Source: Hyposmocoma kahamanoa
Lineage: Eukaryota; Arthropoda; Insecta; Lepidoptera; Cosmopterigidae
Assembly: GCF_003589595.1 (NCBI RefSeq)
Contig: NW_020653715.1
Coordinates: 3,132,134 to 3,196,133, forward strand
Length of the DNA stretch: 64,000 nucleotides
Direction: 5' to 3'
Under the pieces are notes generated by a model, which saw only the letters and a program-made list of their open reading frames with translations, was not told the origin of the DNA and did no database searches. This document shows positions 45,438 through 55,042 of this stretch, one piece after another. The first letter of the stretch is position 1; each line of letters begins with the position of its first letter. Made by a program: the position numbers and the translations under genes.

Positions 45438-46739
45438 TTAGAAAATACGTGATTCTCTCAAACTATTACACTTACTGCCACTTATATGCCTACAGAAACC
45501 TTTTAAGAATTTTATAACATTATAGTAAATTAAATTGCTCGTAACTAGTTTTAACGTTTTAGCCCATAAGGACAGAAGCATAATTTTCAAGTCAATATTC
45601 CATGTTTTTATAAGAGAAAACACAATTAAACTTATTAATACACAACTAAGACTTATTGGAAAGTAAACAATGTCGAAAATTCTTTGTTTACAGTCATATA
45701 TGGTTGTTTTAGCTTGTGTAACTCTTTTAGGAAAATGTGGTTTCAGTATTGTCTTCAGTTCTTCTATAGGACATCTGACACCGCAGTTTTCAAATGCTAT
45801 TCGTATGAATGGTTGATTTGGTGACAATCTATGCCAAAACTGAGCATGACGATTACCGTCTTTTGTAAGCCGGAATTCTATAATTACCGCGGACATAAAG
45901 TTTGGCGGCTCCTTTATTTTCACTTCTAAGGCTCTTAACAAACCTCCTATAATACTACCGTGTGTTGAATACAAATTGATTTTATGAGTGATATTAGCCT
46001 CATTGAACATTGACAATTTTTCTAAAATTATTCCGACTTTATTTTTAACATTTTCGTGGCTATAATCGAAAGCCTTGACCGCTTCAGTTTTCATTAAATC
46101 CAACAGACCGTTTGTCCAGTCTGGTATATAAATATTATTTTGATTCTCAATCTCTAAACATTCGTAAATGTCCAATACTTCACTTGGATTTGTAATCTTT
46201 GTACCTGAGTTAAGAGTAACTTTCTCATACATTCGTTTCACATGATCACTAATTTTATAAACGTAATTCCTTCGAATACAGTTTTCACATGTTAGTAAGG
46301 CATCGACGTATGTGACAGCTGGTTGCCATTGTATATATTTGTTCCATAAGTCGTTATAGCTAGGCGGTAACATGCCAGCCAGTACCATGGAGCTACTCAT
46401 TATATTTCTATCAGTGTTCGAAGAAGTCGATCGGACGATATTCCACGATCTTGCTATCGGGAACAATTTGTAATACTTTAATCGCAGCGCTCTTCCCAAT
46501 TCGTATCCTTGTTGTTTTCCGATGATCGTCAGTCCGTTAGGTCCAAAGGTCCACAATGGTTCGTTTCCATTGGCATCGTTTGGATAGAACTCTTTAGGCT
46601 GTTTGACGCCGTTGCGAAAGAAAACGTGGACTTGTAGCACATCACCATTTGCTTCATCAAGTTTGTTTTCGTAAATTAATTTAAACGTTCCTAGCGCGTA
46701 GATGTTCGGACACGCAAGTAGAAGTGCGAAGAGCAACAT
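45438..46739 (-). CDS. Histidine acid phosphatase-family protein, catalytically degenerate
   Basis: Single uninterrupted 433-codon frame. Residues 1-16 (MLLFALLLACPNIYAL) are a signal peptide. The fold is that of membrane or venom-type acid phosphatases (branch-2 histidine phosphatases): conserved framework includes RSTSSNTDRNIMSS (103-116), a cysteine-rich region near 151-154 and FENCGVRCP (316-324). The nucleophile motif RHG.R.P is RNGVKQP (42-48), so the catalytic histidine is asparagine and the second arginine is lysine. The proton-donor motif HD is HG (260-261). Loss of both suggests no phosphomonoesterase activity by the known mechanism. A hydrophobic segment at about 355-377 followed by a basic tail predicts a type I membrane protein. 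Family members usually have several introns, so the lack of any suggests retroposition. No nearby poly-A hexamer was seen. Whether it is expressed is unknown. Confidence 0.85.
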   Translation of the reverse strand: MLLFALLLACPNIYALGTFKLIYENKLDEANGDVLQVHVFFRNGVKQPKEFYPNDANGNEPLWTFGPNGLTIIGKQQGYELGRALRLKYYKLFPIARSWNIVRSTSSNTDRNIMSSSMVLAGMLPPSYNDLWNKYIQWQPAVTYVDALLTCENCIRRNYVYKISDHVKRMYEKVTLNSGTKITNPSEVLDIYECLEIENQNNIYIPDWTNGLLDLMKTEAVKAFDYSHENVKNKVGIILEKLSMFNEANITHKINLYSTHGSIIGGLLRALEVKIKEPPNFMSAVIIEFRLTKDGNRHAQFWHRLSPNQPFIRIAFENCGVRCPIEELKTILKPHFPKRVTQAKTTIYDCKQRIFDIVYFPISLSCVLISLIVFSLIKTWNIDLKIMLLSLWAKTLKLVTSNLIYYNVIKFLKGFCRHISGSKCNSLRESRIF

Positions 46740-47207
46740 TGTAACTGTTTTGATGATAGATTTCTGCTATGGAATTTAGAGCTGTAAGCCTTTCCTCTTG
46801 TATTCAGTTTCAGTGTAAACAGAGTAAGATACAAACAAACGATTACAGTATGTATTTGATTTCCATCGGACGACGTTTGGTGTAATAAAACAACCGGATA
46901 GCCATCCTGCTCGGAAAGCTAGACTATACGCCGTGTCTCGGGAAGCTAGACTGTACGAGTTTTTATCCGGATGGTTACATTTACATATACAACATTTTTT
47001 TTAAAGTTACATTACAAACAGGGCGTGGACGGCTAAATATGAAACAATGGGATGTGCAAAATGCTCAAAAGTGTCATGGAGCCGTGTTTAATTTAACTCA
47101 TATAATTATTTCGATATTAACCTTAAAACCGTAGTAGTATTGTGGTCTGATTGTTAGTTGACGTCGTCGGTTGGTCAGCCTTAAAGTTAATCGGGTGCAA
47201 AAGCTAT
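46740..47207. other. 5' flank of the phosphatase-like gene
   Basis: No clear TATA box or initiator chosen. GGAAAGCTAGACTATACG and GGGAAGCTAGACTGTACG form a short direct repeat at about 46910-46960, flanked by inverted ATCCGGAT-type words. Confidence 0.4.
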
Positions 47208-47390
47208 ATTTTTTTTATAATATCAAGTGACGGGACGAACAAGTCGTGCGCCTGATGGTAAGCTACACGCCTGTCTATAACAGTTGCAGTGCCACTCAGA
47301 GCTTTAAGTCGCAAAGATCTGAGGAACACTGCCACTGCGCCCGTCACCCTGAGACACAAGTTGACAAGTACTGTACCTGTAATTTCACCA
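47208..47390 (-). mobile_element. GACGAAC-family copy (truncated)
   Basis: A T run at 47209-47217 is followed by CAAGTGACGGGACGAACAAG and the copy ends at TGTACCTGTAATTTCACCA. Confidence 0.7.
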
Positions 47391-47670
47391 TATTTATAGT
47401 TGAAGAAATATTATATGCACCGATGAATGTTATCTCTTGGAAAGATTTATCATTTCTATTACAATGTAAAAAATATGGATATAAAGTTCTTTCTGACCTT
47501 CGACTTCACAAACTCACAAATACATTTAAGGGATAATGTATACGCTTCTACTATAACAATATTCCGGTTGATACCTACTCAAAATACACCATTCACGAGG
47601 TTAAACTATAGTGTAACAAAAACTTTATAAGTATAGTTTTTAAATTTTTATTGAATTGGTATTCAATTAT

Positions 47671-47841
47671 TTTTTGTGAAATTACTCCACTAGTTTGTTA
47701 TAATTATTAATACAAAGATCGAACACTCAGAAAAAATTCCCTCGATCCGGTCGGATTCGAACCGACGTCTTCTTGCATACCCTGCCAGGCGCTATACCAA
47801 CTAAGCCACGGAACGAACCAATGGACCTCATGAATTTTTCT
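47671..47841 (-). mobile_element. SINE family B, left member of an inverted pair
   Basis: The complement carries GGCTTAGTTGGTATAGCG, GGTTCGAATCCGACC and the long tail ending AATTTCACAAAAAATAATTG. It is separated by about 57 bp from a plus-strand copy. Confidence 0.88.
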
Positions 47842-47898
47842 AAAAACTATACTATAACTTCTATAAACTATGTCTTCTAGACACGACGCAATCACATA

Positions 47899-48069
47899 GA
47901 AAAATTCGTGAGGTCCGTTGGTTCGTTCCGTGGCTTAGTTGGTATAGCGTCTGGCACGGTATGCAAGAAGACGTCGGTTCGAATCCGACCGGTTCGAAGG
48001 ATTTTTTTCTGAGTGTTCGATCTTTGTATTAATAATTATAACAAACTAGTATAGTTTTTGTTTCACTGT
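47899..48069 (+). mobile_element. SINE family B, right member of an inverted pair
   Basis: AAATTCGTGAGGTCCGTTGG leads into GGCTTAGTTGGTATAGCG and GGTTCGAATCCGACC, then GAGTGTTCGATCTTTG and the shared tail to ACAAACTAGTATAG. Confidence 0.88.
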
Positions 48070-48545
48070 AGGTGATGTTTATGAATTATCTTTAGCACTA
48101 AAGATTATTATTATACATTTTCTGCGTGGTTCGACGACAAACATTCATCGTATATAGCGACCACAGACACATATCTAGATAGCCACCCGTTTAGCTCTTG
48201 CAGGTAGTCTCGACGTTATGATGTTTGAAGTAAATATTGCATATGGGCATTTCTCCTAAAAGGGTTAAATTCTCTGACTTCAGTGGTCGAATTTTTTTTC
48301 TTGATTTCAGAAAAAAACATTGAGCGGGAAGGAAAAATAACTCAAACTTACATAAGATTCCGTTAATTGGGCAACTAGATTCTTAACACTTAGTGACATA
48401 TTTGATCCACCGAATTCAGCTACCACATATTTCTTGACAAAAGGCGTAATTTTTGTGTAAATATTATGAAAAAGGCATTAAAAATATTCAATAATCTAGA
48501 TAAACATTTACTAATATGATTAACTATTAAACTAGGCTTTTAAAA

Positions 48546-48707
48546 CTAAAATTTATTCATAACTCGACCACAATAGCGCTCCTTCCGCTTTTCCTTCGCA
48601 TACCTCCGTCTATCTTTTTCTTTAAACCTTTCATATATAATCGGATTGCTTTTTATCTTTGCTTTTCTAGCACGTTCCTTATTCTTTTGATTTCCAATTT
48701 TTGGTTT
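48546..48707 (-). CDS. Possible terminal exon of a short basic protein (uncertain)
   Basis: After a good acceptor (ctttatattacag) the minus strand reads KPKIGNQKNKERARKAKIKS then NPIIYERFKEKDRRRYAKEK and ends NKF-stop, 53 codons. The K..NP..YE..KEKDR.RY pattern resembles short basic domains repeated in many insect uncharacterised or transposon-derived proteins. No upstream exon was identified; sequence upstream to 48902 is open but AT-rich. Function unknown. Confidence 0.3.
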   Translation of the reverse strand, partial: KPKIGNQKNKERARKAKIKSNPIIYERFKEKDRRRYAKEKRKERYCGRVMNKF

Positions 48708-50240
48708 CTGTAATATAAAGTTGTGAAAATCAACAGTATTAACTAAAAGTTTATATGAAAAAACGTATAAAGTACTTGCTTTGAAAAAAATATGGCTTCT
48801 ATGGCAGGTTTTTCCGACTTCGGTGGAAGTTTCCTGATTCGGTGACATAAAATCCACCGAATCCAATACACGGGATTCAGAAAATATAAATATTTTTAAC
48901 ATTACTCGGAAACGATAATTCTTGTAAAACCAATAAATTGTTATTATATTTTAGTCGTTACAACACATAGCATAAAAAATATTACATACAACCATAAAAT
49001 TTCGTGTTTGAAATATCGTATACACCGAGTTCAAAAATCAACCTGGACCAAATCCACCGAGTTACGTATTTATACGCAAAAAGTCCTAAAATCGTCAACA
49101 AATCGTCCACCTGTAACAACAGGAACTGGAAAGATCCAGCCGCAAGGGCGTGATGGACGAACTATACGAAGGTATTCCGAAGCTTCTAAAATGCTTCACT
49201 TCACTACCACCGAATTACCTCGTTAGCCTGGGACACGCAGCAATTTTAGTATTGTGATAAAACTATTGTGTAGTTTGTTGTGAAATTCAGATTAGAAGTA
49301 CTGTGATCTAATATATTATACGTGAAGTAAAGTCTAATATTGATGTACCTACGGTTTCAATTTTGAGAAAAATGACACTTTGTGATTCTGCATTCGAGAC
49401 ACGCCACCGTTGTCAGGTTTTAGACCTTTCGGATTTTTTTTCGATAAGGTCCGAAAGGTTTATTGGGAAAATTTTGTGCTCTCCAGTTAGCTTTCGATAT
49501 ATATTGTACTCTCTTTTTTTTGTAGATTTTTGTTTTAATAAATAAGTGGATTTTGGTGCATGGACACAGAAAATTGCGGTTATGGCGAAATCCTCGTATG
49601 ATGTGTACAAATGTTTATTTACAAAGAGTAATTCCTGCAGTTTCTTGCTCATTCATCTCAGGGGAATCTGCCTTACGAATGAGTAGTAGAGCTTAATCAT
49701 GCATGCATGCTTGTTTAAATATGCACACACGCACGCATGCACGCACGTCTCACGCACGTCACACGCACGCACGCACGCACGCACGCACGCTCGCACGATG
49801 AACAAACAAAACATTTTATTTATTTATTTATTTAATCAATATGACGATTTCAAGTGTAATGTACTTACTATGAAATAAAAGTTATTTCACTTTTACTTCG
49901 TTTTGCCCGGCCTAATAGGATTCCGTATCGATATGAGAGAAACACGACATCAGTCAACAATCAATAATTTATTCATCTGTTTCGAATACAACTCTATTCT
50001 AGCACATTCAAACCACTTAACAATATTTCTTATACATTGGAGTTGAAGTAGAAAATAAAAGCAATTATTACATGTATTTTCTTAAATTTGATAGATGAGC
50101 TTAAAAATATTAGAAAACGGTGAAGAGTCATACTGTGCGAGTATAGAAAAGTTTAAAATCCTTAATATTTACGCACTTAGAACTAATAGTTTTTGATGTG
50201 CTTAAAATAGTTTTTGTTATATTTACAGGAATTATTTGCC
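48708..50240. other. Intergenic; no gene recognised apart from weak frames
   Basis: A 72-codon plus-strand frame at 49008-49226 is threonine/proline-rich and shares TCCACCGA words with both strands of 48400-48860, so I read it as diverged repeat. An ACGC microsatellite lies at about 49725-49795. Confidence 0.4.
49725..49795. repeat. ACGC microsatellite
   Basis: Runs of CACGCACG units with short interruptions, followed by a TTTA microsatellite near 49815-49835. Confidence 0.88.
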
Positions 50241-50960
50241 GTAAAATGTTTGCATAGTCTCTGCCAACCACAGTGGGAGATCGTATAACTATAATAAATA
50301 TAACAGAATAATATGTATGTATTTGCAGAAAATGCAAAAGCGGCACACCAAAGGACCCACGTGGAAATCGTGTGTAAAGGACACTGGGCACCTTAGATTC
50401 AGTTGAAAAGTGTGTTAGGAATAGGTGACTTGGAATTAGTAGAGATAAAGTTACAGAGTCTTGAATACCGCCGGAATGTTACCTGTTTATCGGTTTTCTA
50501 CAGGATATATCACGGAGAGTGCGAGGGAATTGCACGATCTAGTTCCGCCTTCCCCATTCCATCTTTATATCTAGTGTTCTTTTTGCTTTTTGTGTGAATA
50601 AATAGTGCGTGTTTTAATTTAATCAAATTTTTTATATTTTTTTATTTTGTTTTTGTTTCGTAATTGTTTGTTTGTTTAACCTTGAATGTTTTGATTATGT
50701 TTTGTTTTTCTTCTATTTTGTTTGGTTTTTTATTTGTGGTGTCATTGTGGTAAACAAATCAATGTATTTTCTTTCTTCCTTTCTATTCCACGTTTATGTG
50801 GCGCACGGCTATTATTAAGTGAAATCCCCTGCCTGGAGATTTGTTCCCTGAACGTTATAACTTGGGCCTTTTCAAGGCGAGAGTGAATAGACATTATTTA
50901 GGTGTACATGCTTCATCGTCACTTTCTATTGGGTGAGATGGAGGTCACTCCACATGACCT
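50240..50960 (+). mobile_element. Jockey/R1-like LINE remnant (RT C-terminal region)
   Basis: Reads LQSLEYRRNVTCLSVFYRIY with HGEC, and further on LPGDLFPERYNLGLFKARVN with HYLG. Together they match the R...LSVFYR.Y.GEC and LP...FP..YNLG.FK segments that lie about 100 residues apart near the end of insect LINE polyproteins. The intervening about 200 bp is AT-rich and non-coding. The copy ends at a hairpin (GAGATGGAGGTC and its complement, about 50936-50968). Confidence 0.6.
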
Positions 50961-51027
50961 CCATCTCACCTAACCTAACCTTACCAGAGATTCTATCTAG
51001 CCATTATAATTGACTTTCCAAAATAAG

Positions 51028-51070
51028 GTGTGTGTGTTTGTGTGTGTGTTTGTTTGTGTGTGTGTTTGTT

Positions 51071-51104
<34 letters not shown>

Positions 51105-51158
51105 CGTGAGAGTGCACGCGTGCGTGAGTGTGCGCGCGTGCGTGTGTGTGTTTTATTT
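51028..51158. repeat. TG/GTGC microsatellite
   Basis: GTGTGTTTGTGTG units change to GCGCGTGCGTGAG units. The apparent cysteine/valine-rich ORF across it is low-complexity artefact. Confidence 0.92.
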
Positions 51159-51179
51159 GCGTGTGAGAGATAGGTACAA

Positions 51180-51965
51180 TTCTTATTTTAATATTATATT
51201 TGAATCACATTATTCCTAAGAAAATAGTACTTACTTAGATATTGTGTTAGAAAATTCAATACAACGGAGATTTTATTAAGTTACTTTCTAGTCACAATTT
51301 GGGCCTGAAAAGCCATTTATTTCATTTAACATCCTTATAGGAGTACGTCATAAAATCTCATATCCTATTATCTTTGCAGCTCATAAAATTATGAAATTTA
51401 ATTATGTAGATCACACCAGTTATAAGTGTTTGGAACACTTAGCAAGTGATAGAAAGTAGATAACAGGTGAAGCTACATCTACATGAATCTCATTATAGAA
51501 AAACTTTATTTCTTGAAAATTATACCTTACGCCATTAACATGACGTTCTGCAGTGACACTTTATACAGATTTCTTACATACACAAGATTGCTTTTGGTCA
51601 TCACTCATGTGTACCACTATTCCTTTGATCGGTAATGTAGCGAAGAAGAAAAATTTTAAGGAGAGCTTTTTACTATTATTATGTACAAGTACACTTACAA
51701 AAGTCAGACTTCAAGAGGTTCTAGGTGTCAAGATGGGAGTGCTAGTCGTGATACAAGACAGCGTAGTCGTGTATTTAGAACCTTTTGGTACACTAGATGT
51801 CGCGACGAGTACCAAATGGCTATTTTTGTAACTTTATTTGTTTTACATTGACAAGTTGCAATTTATCAAACCTACTCTAATTTCTAGTGATAACAAACAA
51901 ATGTTAATGTCAAGTGTGAAGGCCGGTAGTTTTCTACTAAATTCATGGTTATCTCTAAAAAATCA
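51180..51965. other. Intergenic, no feature recognised
   Basis: A 92-codon plus-strand frame at 51553-51831 has no domain or splice support. Confidence 0.4.
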
Positions 51966-51969
51966 TAAG

Positions 51970-52520
51970 GACTTGAGCGGGTCTGCAAATACAAATATCT
52001 AGGCACGTGGCTAACTGAAGACTGGGACAGTGAAACTGAAATTAAAACCCGCATTGAAGTTGCCATTAGTGCCTTTAATACTATGAGGAAAGTATTATGC
52101 TGCCGTGGTCTAAGATTCCTTTGCGCACTCGACTTCTTCAGTGTTACATCTGGCCAGTACTTTTATACGGAAGTGAGGCCTTGACAATAAAAGAGCATCT
52201 CAGGAAACGTATTGAAGCATTTGAAATGTGGCAGCACTTATCATGGACTCGGAAAGTTACCAGTGACGAAGTTCTGCGACTAGTTGGACAGAAGCGTGAT
52301 CTGCAAAACTTTTGCAGACCATCAAACAGACAAATGTTGCCTATCTGAGTCATGTACTTAGGCATGACAGATACGAGGTTCTGCAACTGATAACGATGGG
52401 AAATGTCACTGGTAAAAGGAAAGCTGGTCGTAGGCAAAAATCGAGGCTGAGGAACATATGAGAGTGGACTGGGGTAGCGAGTGCCAACCTTCACTAGTTG
52501 GAGAGGCACCTTAAGAAGAA
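51970..52520 (+). mobile_element. LINE C-terminal fragment with AAG tail
   Basis: Reads LERVCKYKYLGTWLTEDWDS, then KTRIEVAISAFNTM. After a frameshift it gives LRTRLLQCYIWPVLLYGSEA, EAFEMWQHLSWTRKVTSDEV and LRLVGQKRDL, and later SHVLRHDRYEVLQLITMGNV with GKRKAGRRQKS. This is the YLG...LLYGSEAL...EMW..R..L..SW motif series after the RT domain of an insect LINE. The copy closes with CTTAAGAAGAAGAAG. Several frameshifts and stops. Confidence 0.8.
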
Positions 52521-52856
52521 GAAGAACAAACAAATCAACTAGATTGCGCTTATTGCATGGATTTTTTATGGATAGTGCCGGCTGTTTTATTTCGTTTAGG
52601 ATTAGGACCATGGGTACATATTAGGAAGCGTCAATTTATAAATTAGTTTGTATCACACACTGCCATCTATTGACAAGCATATTTCTCAATGTTCAGAAAA
52701 TAATTTTAGCACATGATCAATATTTGAATAATACAAACAAATAATTTAAATGCTTTCTACCGCTGTGGCGTTTGTGTGGCACTAAAAAGCTTTCAAGTTA
52801 TTGAGACATTTCGGCCCCACGTTGGGCGCCAAATATGTAGCGGCCCTATGATGTCC

Positions 52857-53228
52857 TTTTTTTTTTTTTTATTGTGACTCGGCAAAATGACTGCACCGCG
52901 CCTGATGGAAAGTGCGAATACAGTCCAGAGATGAGAGTAACGGATGGAAAACACAAATATCTTCACTCCGTCACTATCATTTTGCCGGTCTGGCCAAATG
53001 CTTCTTCACACTACGTTTGAAGGACCCGATGTTATAGAGGGGAGGGAATACATGCGCCGGGAGTTGGTTCCACAATTTGATGGTTCGGCATAAGAACGAA
53101 TTGCCAAACTTTTTAGTGCGGGACGGTATTAAACTGACCGTCCAACTGTGGCAACGCAGTCCGGCACGGGTGGTCCGCTGATGGAAAGGAGAGGAAGGGA
53201 TAAGGTTGAATAACTCTCCTATGCACAC
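52857..53228 (-). mobile_element. 5'-truncated Jockey/R1-like LINE with poly-A
   Basis: A T run at 52857-52871 is the poly-A of a minus-strand insertion. The minus frame from 53228 reads LFNLIPSSPFHQRTTRAGLR, SFLCRTIKLWNQLPAHVFPP and YNIGSFKRSVKKHL, the last 80 or so residues of the polyprotein. About 120 bp of 3' UTR follow the stop. Confidence 0.85.
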
Positions 53229-54447
53229 GTCCTATGCACACGTGCTAAACGTCCTATGCACAAATAAAACACAGCACAAGTTCAGGCACTCGTGGTTTAA
53301 TTACAGACTGACAACTTACACGTATGGAATTTCAGTATTGGAAAAATATAGGACACTCGAAACACATACAAAATTACAAGAAAAAGGTAGAACAGGCGTG
53401 GGAGATGGGCGCGTCCAAATGCCAGTGTCCAATCGACGCAGACCCCCGGTTCAATCAGTTTGGTAACGAGCCGGGGGTCTACCCCGACTTGACCTAGGAG
53501 GAAGCCTGTCGCACGCTATAACTTCTTATATTTCATATTTAAGAAGAATTAATTGATTTCCACGGCAATTTACATACTATAAACTTCTTCCAGGCTATTG
53601 ATCAGCGCCATGTAGATATAAGACGAAATATTGACCTTTTTCAGTGCCACGATCTGTAGTCTGAAGATTAGCAGTCCTCTTCAGTTATTGGACCCTGGTA
53701 CTAGAAAGGACCAGCGGTAAATGCAACCGACTCAACTGGTATAAGTAATGGCCTAAGGGGGTACCTTGATAAAGCCTTGGAATCGTGAAGGGTTTGTCGC
53801 AGTACTCTTGAGAAAAATACATGTATATAAGAAAGTATAATGAAAGACAACCGCATACCTCTGCTTTTATATAGGTAAGTATTTTCCATTTTACTATACG
53901 GTTCGAGAGATAAAGCTCACTTTTCAATGTTTCGTGGTACACTGACGCGTTTGCCGCGAGTATATAATTATGAGCGAAGACCATTAAGATGTTAAATGCC
54001 TGAGAAGTGCGGTAACACCCTGAGAGGGGTTGAGCAATGGTATAGGTTAACTAATGATGTGCACGGGCTCATCGATGCCGCCGACATCGTCCGAGTTGGC
54101 TGTCAGGGACGTGGTCAACGTCTGATGCGCCGGGGCCCTTCGCTAGGACCTGTGCCGAGCTGCTTCCGCTCCTGGCCAGGAAGGACACTTTACAATTCTT
54201 GAAAATATAAAGCATTAATTACAGTTTACAAAAAAGTAATTAAATAATTACGTTGAAAAGTAAAGCCCATGATAACGAAACCTTACATTCAATGTCTTTG
54301 AATCGAATCGAAAATCGAAGCCGGGTCTTCCCGCGTAAAGTCTTGTCCAACCGCTGAGATTTTTTGCATTGCTTGAAACCCCCAACACTGTTAAGAGACT
54401 ATGTAGGTTGTGTTATTTGCTCTGTGATGTGCGATCGTCTGATGATT
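53229..54447. other. Intergenic, no gene recognised
   Basis: Three CGTCCTATGCACA direct repeats at about 53222-53262. A hairpin AGACCCCCGG/CCGGGGGTCT near 53440-53480. Frames at 53685-54202 lack support. Confidence 0.4.
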
Positions 54448-54660
54448 CAATAAATAATAACGCACACAGTCAACATAGCCCCGCACTAGAGAAACCCTGT
54501 GTCGCGGGTGCCATGGACACACACATAGACAACCACAAATTACACCCAAACTCACGAGAGAAATAACTGTAGGCCATACAAATATTTCTCCCGGCTCGGG
54601 AATCGAACCTGGGACCTCTGCGTGTCAGTCCGGCATGGTAACCGTTCGGCCACGGATGCA
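54448..54660 (-). mobile_element. SINE family A, minus copy downstream of the UNC-93-like gene
   Basis: The complement runs TGGCCGAACGGTTACCATGC, GGTTCGATTCCCGAGCC, GGAGAAATATTTGTATGGCC to TTGACTGTGTGCGTTATT. It lies 180 bp past the stop codon of the neighbouring gene in the same orientation and may be part of its 3' UTR. Confidence 0.85.
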
Positions 54661-54841
54661 GTTAAATTCAATGCACTTGACGATCGTCTCGATATTACTT
54701 ATTTGTTCTCTGGTCTCGATAGCACCTGCGGACACGGAAGACGCATTCCGTATACGCTCTAAGCTCTTTTCACATGCTCTTCTTCACTTTCTGCAGATTT
54801 CCTATGACTTCACTAGATCCGACAGGTTTACGCGGGACAGG

Positions 54842-55042
54842 TTACTGACCCCTCCGCAGCCTGAGCTCCAGCGCGGCGTGCGTGGCGATGGCGGCGGCGA
54901 GCGCGACGGCCAGCGCCGCCAGCTGCGTGCGCACGCACAGCGCCAGGCGCGCCGCGCACGCCAGCGCCAGCCCCAAGTGGCGCGCGCACAGCGTGGCGGC
55001 CCACGGCCCGCGCCAGCCCGCGCCGCCCACGCAGACGCCGCT
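54842..55042 (-). CDS. UNC-93-like exon 6 (last)
   Basis: Acceptor gttccgcag; encodes SGVCVGGAGWRGPWAATLCA through the last helix LAALAVALAAAIATHAALEL and stop TAA. The plus-strand ORF over this exon (54635-55069) is its GC-rich antisense shadow. Confidence 0.8.
   Translation of the reverse strand, partial: SGVCVGGAGWRGPWAATLCARHLGLALACAARLALCVRTQLAALAVALAAAIATHAALELRLRRGQ

Noticed and set aside
46880..46985. Possible regulatory direct repeats upstream of the phosphatase-like gene
   Set aside because: Two imperfect copies with flanking inverted words look like a degraded MITE; no basis for a regulatory claim.
50965..50982. CCTAACCTAACC resembling insect telomeric repeat (TTAGG)n
   Set aside because: Only about two and a half units at the edge of a LINE remnant; not a telomeric array.
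51010..51219. Cysteine/valine-rich ORF
   Set aside because: Translation of a TG/GCGTG microsatellite.
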